A DNA stretch of 6,007 bases from Streptomyces speibonae (GTDB lineage Bacteria; Actinomycetota; Actinomycetes; Streptomycetales; Streptomycetaceae). A program made the translations under genes and the position numbers. Positions 1-5,662 of this stretch are shown piece by piece. Position 1 is the first letter of the stretch, and each line of letters starts with the position of its first letter. Where the stretch lies: NCBI GenBank assembly GCA_000715605.1, contig KL568616.1, positions 12,213-18,219 of the forward strand. Direction: 5' to 3'. The notes under the pieces were generated by a model. It was given only the letters and a program-made list of their open reading frames with translations. It was not told the DNA's origin and ran no database searches.

Positions 1-719
1 TCGCCGAACACCTCTCCCGCCACGAGCCGGCCGTCCGGTACGCCAACCTGGCCGTCCGGGGGCGCCTTGCCGCACAGATCCACGCCGGACAGCTCGCCCC
101 CGCCCTCGCCCTGCGCCCCGACCTGGCCACCGTCGTCGCAGGCGTCAACGACCTGCTGAGGCCCCGCTTCGACGCCGACGAGGTCGCCGGGCAGCTGGAG
201 GCCATGTTCGCCGCGCTCACGGCGCAGGGTGCCCACGTGGCCACGATCACCATCCCGGATCCCGCGCGCATCAGCCCGCTCGCACGCCCCCTCGTGCCGC
301 GCGTCACGGCGCTGAACCAGCGCATACGCCAGGCCGCCCGCAGACACGGGGTCACCGTCGCCGAGACCGCTCTCCACCCCGTGGCGAGCGACGCCCGGCT
401 GTGGAGCACCGACCGTCTGCACGCCAGTTCCCTCGGCCACGAGCGCATCGCCGCGGCCCTCGCCCACGCCCTGCACCTCCCCGGCAGTGACGAAAGCTGG
501 ACCCGTCCTCTCCCGGCGGCGCCCCTGCCCACCCGCCGGCATGCCGCGGCCACCGAACTCCGCTGGCTGGCGGGCTTTCTGGGCCCCTGGCTCCTCCGCC
601 GCCTCAAGGGCACGTCGTCCGGGGACGGACGCAGTGCGAAACGCCCCCTTCTCCTTCCCGTGCGCACGGACGGCAGCGCCCCGCCGCGGGCAGGCGCCCC
701 CGCACCGGACACCCTCTGA
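1..719 (+). CDS. SGNH/GDSL-family hydrolase, C-terminal part (5' end outside window)
   Basis: The reading frame is open from the first complete codon at base 3, well before the first ATG at 204, and ends with TGA at 717-719. The gene therefore starts upstream of the window and the ATG at 204 is internal. Conserved SGNH blocks are visible. Block II is YANLAVRG (about bases 39-62). Block III is the GVND of VAGVNDLLRP (about 141-152), which supplies the oxyanion-hole Asn. Block V is DRLH (411-422), which supplies the catalytic Asp and His. Block I, with the nucleophilic Ser (GDS), must lie just upstream. The Arg/Lys-rich tail (LLRRLKGTSSGDGRSAKRP) resembles the tail of a common Streptomyces intracellular-type SGNH protein. 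The family hydrolyses esters, but the substrate here cannot be told. The gene converges on the phosphotransferase gene, with 9 bp between stops. Family assignment is firm; specific function is unknown. Confidence 0.9.
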   Translation, partial: AEHLSRHEPAVRYANLAVRGRLAAQIHAGQLAPALALRPDLATVVAGVNDLLRPRFDADEVAGQLEAMFAALTAQGAHVATITIPDPARISPLARPLVPRVTALNQRIRQAARRHGVTVAETALHPVASDARLWSTDRLHASSLGHERIAAALAHALHLPGSDESWTRPLPAAPLPTRRHAAATELRWLAGFLGPWLLRRLKGTSSGDGRSAKRPLLLPVRTDGSAPPRAGAPAPDTL

Positions 720-728
720 GCGCGGCCC

Positions 729-1562
729 TCAGCAGCGTTCCAGCGCGGCACGGACCAGGCGCAGGCCCTCGGCCCTCCAGTGCTCCCGCTCAGGCATCCG
801 ATCGTTCCGCCGCCACCGCCAGGCCGCGAACAACGCCCAGGTCAGGGCGCGGCATCGGCGGAGCAGATCCTGGTCGGCGCCCGCATAGCGCCGTCCCACC
901 TCTTCGGGCGCATGGGCGAGGTCGAACTCGACCGGCCCGCGGCAGCACGTGGCGAGATCCACGAGCAGGTGGCCTCCGACGGAGTTCAGGACGTTGCCGG
1001 GATGCGGCTCGCCGTGCAGCAGCTGCTCGCCGGCCGCCGCCTCACGGATCGCGGCGCTCAGCCCCTCGAGCGTGCCGACGAGCAGGTCCCGGTCAGGATC
1101 GGGCAGTTCGGGGCTGCGCTCCGGGTCCCGCACCTCTGTGAGGGCGACCGCCACGCGGTCGGTGAAGTGCGGCGCTTCCCAGTCGACCCGGCGCAGGGCG
1201 GCATGGTGGCGCAGGAGTACGTCCGCGTAGTCGGCCGGCGTGATCTCGGCCCCCACGGGCTCGTAGTACGTCCAGAGCGTGACGGCGAAGGTGTCCCACA
1301 GATGGACCCGGCCCTCCACGCGGGGATCGAGTCCGGCCACCGGGGCGTCGACGCGGGCGAGACGGTGGGCGACCTCCACCTCGAACTCCGCTTCGCCCAG
1401 CTGCGCCAAGGGCGCCACCCGGGCCAGCACACCGCACGGCTCCAGACGCAGCGCCACCCGGTCCGAGTCGTGGATCACGCTCACATCGTCGGCCCGGAGC
1501 CCCAGGCCGGCGGCGGTCGCCCGTCCTGCTTCGACGGCGCGGCGCAACAGCAGGGGTTCCAT
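729..1562 (-). CDS. APH-like phosphotransferase (aminoglycoside phosphotransferase/choline-kinase fold) with Glu in the catalytic-loop motif
   Basis: 277 aa, from ATG at 1562 to TGA at 729. The start is supported by a strong AGGAGGA ribosome-binding site (1577-1571) 8-9 nt upstream. The catalytic loop reads HGEPHPGN (residues 183-190), matching the Brenner-type HGDxHxxN loop of the APH/protein-kinase-like fold but with Glu185 where the catalytic Asp is usual. The metal-binding segment follows as VDLATCCRGPVEFDLAH (201-217), with Asp202 in the DFG-like position and the family-typical GPxxxDLA. The N-terminal lobe lacks an obvious ATP-binding Lys; ARVAP (47-51) sits roughly where it is expected. 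Members phosphorylate small molecules such as antibiotics, amino alcohols or sugars with ATP or GTP; the substrate is unknown and resistance should not be assumed. The gene lies 26 bp downstream of tetR on the same strand, so it is probably co-transcribed and under the same control. Fold is confident; activity is not. Confidence 0.85.
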   Translation of the reverse strand: MEPLLLRRAVEAGRATAAGLGLRADDVSVIHDSDRVALRLEPCGVLARVAPLAQLGEAEFEVEVAHRLARVDAPVAGLDPRVEGRVHLWDTFAVTLWTYYEPVGAEITPADYADVLLRHHAALRRVDWEAPHFTDRVAVALTEVRDPERSPELPDPDRDLLVGTLEGLSAAIREAAAGEQLLHGEPHPGNVLNSVGGHLLVDLATCCRGPVEFDLAHAPEEVGRRYAGADQDLLRRCRALTWALFAAWRWRRNDRMPEREHWRAEGLRLVRAALERC

Positions 1563-1570
1563 ACGATGCT

Positions 1571-1577
1571 TCCTCCT
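1571..1577 (-). promoter_or_regulatory. Strong ribosome-binding site of the phosphotransferase gene
   Basis: On the minus strand the 26-bp gap after the tetR stop contains AGGAGGA about 8-9 nt before ATG at 1562. It is an almost perfect anti-Shine-Dalgarno match and fixes the start codon. It indicates that the second gene of the tetR unit is translated independently rather than by stop-start coupling. Confidence 0.8.
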
Positions 1578-1588
1578 GGGCCGGCCGG

Positions 1589-2203
1589 TCAGTGCTGCGC
1601 GGTCGTGTGCCGCGAGGGCGTGGCAGCGGGGCGCGCGTCGAGGATGCCCTCGACGCCCCGCAGGAAGGTCTCACAGATCAGTTGCGGGTCGAAGAGGCAG
1701 CCGGCAGCCATCGCCCCGTCCCGCAGCATGACCAGGTGACGGCCGGCCGCGTCGGCGGGCGAGTGACCGGCCCGCTCCAGCAGCCCGGTGACGGTCTGAA
1801 GGAACCATTGCCGGTGGGCCAGCACCGCCCGGTGGACGGGGTGCGCCGGATCGGGGTACTCGGCCACCGCGTTGAGGAAGGCGCAGCCGCGGAAGCCGGG
1901 GGAGCGGATGCCCTCCGCGATGGAACGGCCGACGGCCCGTACCTGCTCCGCCGGCGACCCGGCGCCCGCCAGGGCAGCCTCCACCTGCGCCCGGATTCCC
2001 CGGTCGGCCTCGTCGAGGTAGGCGAGGACGAGCTCCTCCTTGCCCGTGAAGTGCCGGTACAGCGTCGCCCGGGTCACCTGCGCCTCCGCGATGATGCGAT
2101 CGACGCCGACGGAATGGATCCCTTCCGCGTAGAAGATCCGGGCCGCCGTGGTGAGCAGCCTGGCCCGCGCCTGCGAGGGACGGCCTTCTGTGCCTCGACT
2201 CAT
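1589..2203 (-). CDS. TetR/AcrR-family transcriptional regulator
   Basis: 204 aa from ATG at 2203; a GTG two codons upstream (2209) would give 206 aa. ATG is preferred because a TAGCGT -10-like hexamer ends 6 nt before it, suggesting a leaderless message, and there is no good ribosome-binding site for either start. The N-terminal DNA-binding domain spans about residues 12-58. Its helix-turn-helix runs from SVGVDRIIAEAQVTRATLYRHF (about 31-52) and is followed by GKEEL, the classic TetR signature. The C-terminal ligand and dimer domain contains RGCAFLNAVAEYP (105-117), a motif shared by a widespread actinobacterial TetR subgroup. Such proteins are usually homodimeric repressors released by a small ligand. 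It is divergent from a membrane-protein gene and upstream of a phosphotransferase gene. The perfect inverted repeat at 2225-2244/2281-2300 is its likely operator. Ligand is unknown. Confidence 0.93.
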   Translation of the reverse strand: MSRGTEGRPSQARARLLTTAARIFYAEGIHSVGVDRIIAEAQVTRATLYRHFTGKEELVLAYLDEADRGIRAQVEAALAGAGSPAEQVRAVGRSIAEGIRSPGFRGCAFLNAVAEYPDPAHPVHRAVLAHRQWFLQTVTGLLERAGHSPADAAGRHLVMLRDGAMAAGCLFDPQLICETFLRGVEGILDARPAATPSRHTTAQH

Positions 2204-2209
2204 GGCCAC

Positions 2210-2215
2210 ACGCTA
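2210..2215 (-). promoter_or_regulatory. Candidate -10 element of the tetR promoter (leaderless)
   Basis: On the minus strand TAGCGT fits the actinomycete -10 consensus (TANNNT). It ends 6 nt before the ATG at 2203, which places the expected transcription start at or within a base or two of the A of the start codon. No convincing -35 hexamer is seen 17-18 bp upstream; that position falls inside the proximal arm of the inverted repeat (2225-2244), so a bound repressor would cover it. Prediction by eye only. Confidence 0.5.
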
Positions 2216-2224
2216 CCAAACCGC

Positions 2225-2244
2225 CGAGGGAGAACGTTCGGTCT
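2225..2244. promoter_or_regulatory. Candidate TetR operator, tetR-proximal arm of a perfect 20-bp inverted repeat
   Basis: This 20-bp segment contains the palindromic core GAACGTTC (2232-2239). It is repeated exactly in inverted orientation at 2281-2300. It covers the -35 region expected for tetR and adjoins, by one base, the TTGACA box of the divergent promoter. Position, dyad core and exact duplication between divergent genes make it the likely binding site of the adjacent TetR protein. The sequence identity is observed; the binding is inferred. Confidence 0.75.
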
Positions 2245-2273
2245 TGACAGCGCGGGCACTGCCCGCGTTGGAT
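2244..2273 (+). promoter_or_regulatory. Candidate promoter of the DUF308-like membrane-protein gene
   Basis: A consensus -35 box TTGACA (2244-2249) is followed after 18 bp by TTGGAT (2268-2273), which differs from the common actinomycete -10 TAGGAT at one base. The predicted transcription start is about 2279-2281, at the edge of the distal operator arm. This gives an untranslated leader of roughly 90 nt before the preferred GTG start at 2369. The promoter is bracketed by the two arms of the 20-bp inverted repeat, and its spacer is almost entirely a separate palindrome (2251-2267). Confidence 0.6.
2251..2267. promoter_or_regulatory. 17-bp palindrome inside the promoter spacer
   Basis: CGCGGGCA (2251-2258), a single central C, then TGCCCGCG (2260-2267) form a perfect 8-bp-arm dyad unrelated in sequence to the flanking 20-bp repeat. 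It occupies all but one base of the 18-bp spacer between the candidate -35 and -10 boxes. It could be the site of a second regulator or a DNA cruciform, or simply a GC-rich coincidence. It is off-centre by 3.5 bp from the outer repeat, so the two are not one continuous dyad. Confidence 0.5.
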
Positions 2274-2280
2274 GCAGATG

Positions 2281-2300
2281 AGACCGAACGTTCTCCCTCG
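2281..2300. promoter_or_regulatory. Candidate TetR operator, distal arm of the 20-bp inverted repeat
   Basis: Exact reverse complement of 2225-2244, with GAACGTTC at 2286-2293. The two core centres are 54 bp apart, close to five helical turns, so two bound dimers would sit on nearly the same face of the DNA. This arm lies at or just after the predicted transcription start of the rightward gene, a typical repressor position. Confidence 0.75.
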
Positions 2301-2368
2301 TGGCCGATCCGGCCCGTTACCCGCACGCATGCACCGATCCGCGTGCACCGACACCGAAAGGCACCTAC

Positions 2369-2929
2369 GTGGACACCCTCGTCGGCACCGCCCCCGCCAG
2401 CGCTCCCACGGCCCTGCGGAAGCTGTACTTCTCTCGCTTCGCGTTCGCCGCGGTATGGGCCGCCCTGCTCTTCACGGCCGCCGGCACACTGGACCCGCTG
2501 AGCGTGACGCTCCTGGTGATCTACCCCTTGTTCGACGTGGCGTGCGCCGTCGTCGACCTCCGGTCCGCCAGGACGCACGACGGCCCGGTGCGCGGCCTGC
2601 ACCTGAACATCGCCCTCAGCTCCCTCACCGGCCTCGGCCTCGCCGTCGCCGCCGCATCCGGTGTCCCGGCGGTCCTGCGCGTCTGGGGCGCTTGGGCCGT
2701 CACCGCCGGCCTCGTCCAGCTCGCCGTCGGTGCCCTCCGGCGCCGGCTCGGAGGCCAGTGGGCGATGATCGCCGGCGGCGCCCTCTCCACCGTCGCCGGC
2801 GCCTCCTTCGCCGTACAGGCGGGCAAGGAGGACCCCTCCCTCACTCCTCTGGCCGGTTACGCCCTCCTCGGAGGCGTCTTCTTCCTCGTCTCCGCCCTCC
2901 GCCTGAACCGCACGGCGCGCCACACCTGA
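2369..2929 (+). CDS. Six-helix membrane protein, DUF308/HdeD-like
   Basis: 186 aa from GTG at 2369 to TGA at 2927-2929. An upstream in-frame GTG at 2300 would add 23 residues (ADPARYPHACTDPRAPTPKG...) that look non-coding and would start inside the operator. GTG 2369 is preferred because GAAAGG (2356-2361) lies 7 nt before it. About six hydrophobic helices are visible, near residues 22-40, 42-63, 78-96, 101-122, 129-148 and 160-178, with a short basic C-terminus. The size and three-hairpin layout fit the DUF308/HdeD-like group of small inner-membrane proteins. The segment LRKLYFSRFAFAAVWAALL (17-35) is of a type seen in actinobacterial members. Biochemical role is unknown; HdeD itself is linked to acid stress in enterobacteria, which need not apply here. 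It is divergent from tetR and very probably its target. Confidence 0.8.
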   Translation: MDTLVGTAPASAPTALRKLYFSRFAFAAVWAALLFTAAGTLDPLSVTLLVIYPLFDVACAVVDLRSARTHDGPVRGLHLNIALSSLTGLGLAVAAASGVPAVLRVWGAWAVTAGLVQLAVGALRRRLGGQWAMIAGGALSTVAGASFAVQAGKEDPSLTPLAGYALLGGVFFLVSALRLNRTARHT

Positions 2930-2959
2930 CATGACACGGGACCGCGCCACCCCAAGCCC

Positions 2960-3730
2960 TCACGCGTCGTGATCGAGGCGATGCGGCTGATGGACCCGGG
3001 TCCGCAGGACGAAGGCGACCAGTGCCGTGGTGGTCATGGCCGTCAGCCAGGCCGTGCTGTGGAGCAGGGGACTCAGCGTGACGTCCCGTGTGAAGCCCGC
3101 GGCCAGGCTCGTCTGGAGGGAGCCGTAGCTCGGCAGGAACTCGACCAGGGGCTTGTCGGCGGTGGTGCTGGCGACGGGACTCTGCGGTGCGAGGTCGATG
3201 ATGCTGGCCATGATGATCGTGACCAGGCCCTCGACCTCGCCGCGCAGGAAGAGGGCCAGGAACATGCCCATCGCCCCGTAGACCAGGCAGTCCGCCAGAA
3301 CGGCGACACCCAGCAGGACCGGTTGCAGGGGAGTCCAGAACAGCAGCATCCAGGCCGTGGCGTAGGCGCTGACCAGTACGGAAGCGACCACGAGCGTGGT
3401 GAGCTTTGCGCCGATCAGGGCGGTGCGGGGATATCCCGCCGCCGTGAGACGACGGTCGAAGGCCCGGGTGCGGCGCGCGGCGCTGAACATCAGGAAACCC
3501 AGGAGGAGGGACACGGCGTTGAGGGAGCCGCTGATCATCGTGATCTCGTCGCCGCCCGCCCGCAGCCAGGTTCCGGTGGCGCGCAGCCGGAAGGGAAACG
3601 TCTTCGGCGTGGTGAGGGTCTTCGCCACGGTGATCCACACCGGGATGAAGACGATCAGGAGCACGGCGGCCAGCCGGTTCTTCGCCACGGCCAGCAGGGC
3701 GTAACGGCTGGCGACCAGGTAGGCGCTCAT
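2960..3730 (-). CDS. ABC-2-type transporter permease subunit
   Basis: 256 aa, ATG at 3730, TGA at 2960. About six hydrophobic stretches occur near residues 20-36, 63-83, 104-130, 136-162, 165-180 and 225-243. A polar loop follows the first helix, and a basic cytoplasmic segment (SAARRTRAFDRRLTAAGYPRTA, 83-104) lies between the second and third. The latter is a usual place for the coupling region that contacts the ATPase. The permease start overlaps the ATPase stop in ATGA (3727-3730), so the two subunits are translationally coupled and made in matched amounts. No strong ribosome-binding site precedes the ATG. Two-gene systems of this build usually export lipids, peptides or drugs; nothing nearby shows the cargo. 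The gene converges on the DUF308-like gene with 30 bp between stops. Confidence 0.85.
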   Translation of the reverse strand: MSAYLVASRYALLAVAKNRLAAVLLIVFIPVWITVAKTLTTPKTFPFRLRATGTWLRAGGDEITMISGSLNAVSLLLGFLMFSAARRTRAFDRRLTAAGYPRTALIGAKLTTLVVASVLVSAYATAWMLLFWTPLQPVLLGVAVLADCLVYGAMGMFLALFLRGEVEGLVTIIMASIIDLAPQSPVASTTADKPLVEFLPSYGSLQTSLAAGFTRDVTLSPLLHSTAWLTAMTTTALVAFVLRTRVHQPHRLDHDA

Positions 3731-4359
3731 GCGGTGTCCGTCGTCGGTGGGGGCCCGAGGACGCCGTCGTGCAGGTGGTACAGGACGTCGAGGCGTTCGG
3801 TGTCGTGGGCGAGGTGGGAGATGATGATCACGGTGCGGCCGCGGCTCTTCAGTTTATGGGCGAGGTCCCAGAAGCGCAGATAGGTTTCCCAGTCGAAGCC
3901 CTGGTACGGCTCGTCGAGCAGGACGACGTCCGGGTCATGCATCAACGCCAGTACCAGGTTCAGCTTCTGCAGGGTGCCCCCGCTGAGGGTCTTCACCTGC
4001 GCGTCCAGGTAGGAGGAAGCGGCCAGCCGGTCGATCAGCCGCAGCGCACCGCCGGGGCCCGGGAGGCGGTAGGCGACCTGGAAGAGCCGCAGATGCTGGC
4101 GCACGGTCAGTTCCTCGTCCAGGACGGGGTGCTGGGGGCAGTACCCCCGGGTGCCCACCAGGGCGACGCGTCCCCCGTCCGGACGCAGGTCGCCGCTGAG
4201 GATGCGCAGCAGGGTCGTCTTCCCGGCGCCGTTCTCCCCGACGATGCCCAGCAGCTGCCCCGCCCGCGCCTCGAAGCCGACCCCGCGCAGCACCTGCCGG
4301 GAGCCGAACCCCTTGCGGACGCCCGTGACGTGCAGCACCACCGGCTGTCGCGGGCTCAC
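3727..4359 (-). CDS. ABC transporter ATP-binding protein (compact)
   Basis: 210 aa from GTG at 4359. A TTG at 4449 would add 30 low-complexity Pro/Gly/Arg residues and is rejected, because the family domain begins right after GTG 4359 (PVVLHVTGVRKGFG). Numbered from this start, Walker A is GENGAGKT (41-48), the Q-loop Gln is 76 (GYCPQ), the signature is LSGGT (125-129, usual LSGGQ), Walker B is VVLLDEP (145-151) with catalytic Glu150, the D-loop is GFD (154-156) and the switch His is 182 (ISH). All catalytic residues are present, so it should be active. It is shorter than many ABC ATPases and ends soon after the switch region, with no regulatory tail. The GTG lacks a strong ribosome-binding site. 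It forms an operon with the overlapping permease gene. Substrate is unknown. Confidence 0.9.
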   Translation of the reverse strand: MSPRQPVVLHVTGVRKGFGSRQVLRGVGFEARAGQLLGIVGENGAGKTTLLRILSGDLRPDGGRVALVGTRGYCPQHPVLDEELTVRQHLRLFQVAYRLPGPGGALRLIDRLAASSYLDAQVKTLSGGTLQKLNLVLALMHDPDVVLLDEPYQGFDWETYLRFWDLAHKLKSRGRTVIIISHLAHDTERLDVLYHLHDGVLGPPPTTDTA

Positions 4360-4606
4360 CTGAGGACCGCCACGGCCGGGTCCGCGCCCCACCGGACCCG
4401 CCGGCGTCCCCTCTCCCGGCTGGGCGCGCGTTCCACGCGGGAACGCCAACGGGCCGGCGTTCCTGCGTCCTGGGCGACGGGCGGCGGGCTCGAACTGACC
4501 ACGGGGCTCCTCGGGAGCGGCGGAGTGCGCTGGCTTCCACCGGCCAACGAGGCACGAGCCCGTCGGGACACGTCACGCCCCCCGCAAACACGAGCGGCGC
4601 GCCGGA
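4360..4606. other. Non-coding region between gap and the ABC operon, with clustered inverted repeats
   Basis: No convincing gene in about 247 bp. The stretch contains no TA dinucleotide on either strand (bases 4361-4606), so no TANNNT -10 box exists; ABC expression must use read-through from gap, an alternative sigma factor or a non-canonical promoter. A cluster of related motifs lies at 4428-4463. A small GCTCC/GGAGC hairpin (4506-4518) is also present, but it lacks a T-run and is not claimed as a terminator. Confidence 0.6.
4428..4463. promoter_or_regulatory. Three alternating GCGTTCC motifs able to form two mutually exclusive hairpins
   Basis: GCGTTCC (4428-4434) pairs with GGAACGC (4440-4446) over a 5-nt loop. 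GGAACGCC (4440-4447) can instead pair with GGCGTTCC (4456-4463) over an 8-nt loop. The middle element is shared, so only one stem can form at a time. The cluster is 69-104 bp upstream of the ABC ATPase start. It might be an operator array, an RNA switch or, on the minus strand, GGAAC boxes like ECF-sigma -35 elements. Repeat structure is observed; role is speculative. Confidence 0.4.
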
Positions 4607-5605
4607 TCAGCCGACGGCCAGCAGCTCGAGCGTGTCGATCACACGGTTCGAGAAGCCCCACTCGTTGTCGTACCAGGCGACGACCTTGATGTGCCGCCCG
4701 TCGACCCGGGTGAGGGCCGAGTCGAAGACCGACGACGCCGGATTGCCGGTGATGTCGGACGACACCAGCGGGTCCTCCGAGTACTCGAGAATGCCGGCGA
4801 GCGGCCCCTGCGCCGCGGCGCGGTACGCCGCCAGCACCTCGTCGCGCGTCACGTCACGCGCGACCGTGGTGTTGAGCTCGACGATCGACCCGACGGGCAC
4901 CGGGACACGGATCGAGTCGCCGGAGAGCTTGCCGTCGAGGTTCGGCAGCACGAGACCGATCGCCTTGGCGGCGCCCGTGGTGGTCGGCACGATGTTGACG
5001 GCGGCCGCGCGGGCGCGGCGGGCGTCGCGGTGCGGACCGTCCTGGAGGTTCTGCTCCTGCGTGTAGGCGTGCACCGTCGTCATGAATCCGTGCTCGATGC
5101 CCGCGAGTTCGTCGAGCACCTTGGCCAGCGGCGCGAGCGCGTTGGTCGTGCACGAGGCGTTCGACACGATCGTGTGCCCGGTCGGATCGTAGGCATCGGT
5201 GTTGACCCCGAAGGCCAGCGTGACGTCGGCACCCTGCGACGGGGCGCTCACGAGGACCTTCCGCGCGCCGGCCACAAGGTGGCCGCGGGCGGCCTCGGCC
5301 GAGGTGAAACGGCCGGTCGCCTCGAGCACGATGTCCACTCCGAGATCCGCCCACGGCAGCTTCTCCGGTTCGCGTTCGGCGAGCACCGCGATGCGCCGCC
5401 CGTCGACGACCAGGGCGTCCCCCTCGGCGCTGACCGGACGGCCGAGCCGGCCCGCCGTCGTGTCGTAGGCGAGCAGCCGGGCGAGGGTGCGGGGTTCGGT
5501 GAGGTCGTTGACGGCGACGACGTCCAGGTCGCTGTCGCGTTCGAGCAGCGCACGCAGCACATTGCGTCCGATGCGGCCGAATCCGTTGATCGCGATGCGG
5601 GTCAT
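4607..5605 (-). CDS. gap: Glyceraldehyde-3-phosphate dehydrogenase, type I
   Basis: 332 aa, ATG at 5605, TGA at 4607, the normal length for the family. The start is supported by AAGGGAG (5620-5614) about 8 nt upstream. The N-terminal Rossmann domain opens with INGFGRIGRNVLRA (6-19), and Asn33-Asp34 in VAVNDLTE is the NAD-preferring pattern. The catalytic domain has SNASCTTNALAP with nucleophile Cys152 and MTTVHAYT with His179. RRARAAAVNIVPTTTGAAKA (196-215) and the C-terminal WYDNEWGFSNRV are intact. The enzyme converts glyceraldehyde 3-phosphate, phosphate and NAD to 1,3-bisphosphoglycerate and NADH in the cytosol. Where Bacillus GAPDH has Leu-Pro next to the cofactor (187-188), this protein has Gly190-Pro191. 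No pgk or tpiA adjoins it in the window, unlike the usual housekeeping operon, so it may be a second isozyme. An AraC/GlxA-type regulator gene lies just upstream. Confidence 0.95.
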   Translation of the reverse strand: MTRIAINGFGRIGRNVLRALLERDSDLDVVAVNDLTEPRTLARLLAYDTTAGRLGRPVSAEGDALVVDGRRIAVLAEREPEKLPWADLGVDIVLEATGRFTSAEAARGHLVAGARKVLVSAPSQGADVTLAFGVNTDAYDPTGHTIVSNASCTTNALAPLAKVLDELAGIEHGFMTTVHAYTQEQNLQDGPHRDARRARAAAVNIVPTTTGAAKAIGLVLPNLDGKLSGDSIRVPVPVGSIVELNTTVARDVTRDEVLAAYRAAAQGPLAGILEYSEDPLVSSDITGNPASSVFDSALTRVDGRHIKVVAWYDNEWGFSNRVIDTLELLAVG

Positions 5606-5613
5606 GAGTGGTC

Positions 5614-5620
5614 TCCCTTC
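5614..5620 (-). promoter_or_regulatory. Ribosome-binding site of gap
   Basis: AAGGGAG on the minus strand, about 8 nt before ATG 5605. It fixes the start at the conserved MTRIAINGFGRIG terminus and rules out the longer in-frame extension running upstream. Confidence 0.75.
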
Positions 5621-5662
5621 GGTCCGCCACCAGCGTCGCGCGCGGCTCCCCGCCGGGACAGC

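Noticed and set aside
716..732. CTGAG-N7-CTCAG dyad spanning the two convergent stop codons as a bidirectional terminator.
   Set aside because: Only a 5-bp stem, no T-run on either side, and the symmetry follows partly from two facing TGA stops.
780..1739. Long plus-strand open frames opposite the phosphotransferase and tetR genes (similar ones lie opposite permease, ATPase and gap).
   Set aside because: They are antisense shadows typical of high-GC DNA: no domains, Arg/Gly/Pro-rich, and the opposite strand carries clear family motifs and ribosome-binding sites.
2300..2368. Upstream GTG start for the DUF308-like protein.
   Set aside because: It lies at the end of the distal operator arm with no ribosome-binding site; GTG 2369 has GAAAGG at proper spacing and gives a compact N-terminus.
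2916..2950. Repeated CGCGCCAC (2916-2923 and 2943-2950) at the convergent junction of the membrane protein and permease genes.
   Set aside because: A direct, not inverted, 8-bp repeat in GC-rich sequence; no hairpin or T-run, so no terminator or mobile-element footprint is supported.
4360..4449. N-terminal extension of the ABC ATPase from a TTG codon.
   Set aside because: The added 30 residues are low-complexity Pro/Gly/Arg, unlike family N-termini, and they cross the hairpin cluster; the domain begins immediately after GTG 4359.
4356..4661. Minus-strand open frame whose TGA overlaps the GTG start of the ABC ATPase (GTGA), with a possible GTG start near 4573 after a G-rich stretch.
   Set aside because: The coupling-like overlap is suggestive, but the peptide is Pro/Arg/Ser-rich with no recognisable domain. 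Third-codon-position GC by rough count (about 80%) looks lower than in the real genes, and the frame begins inside gap. Best explained as chance in GC-rich DNA.
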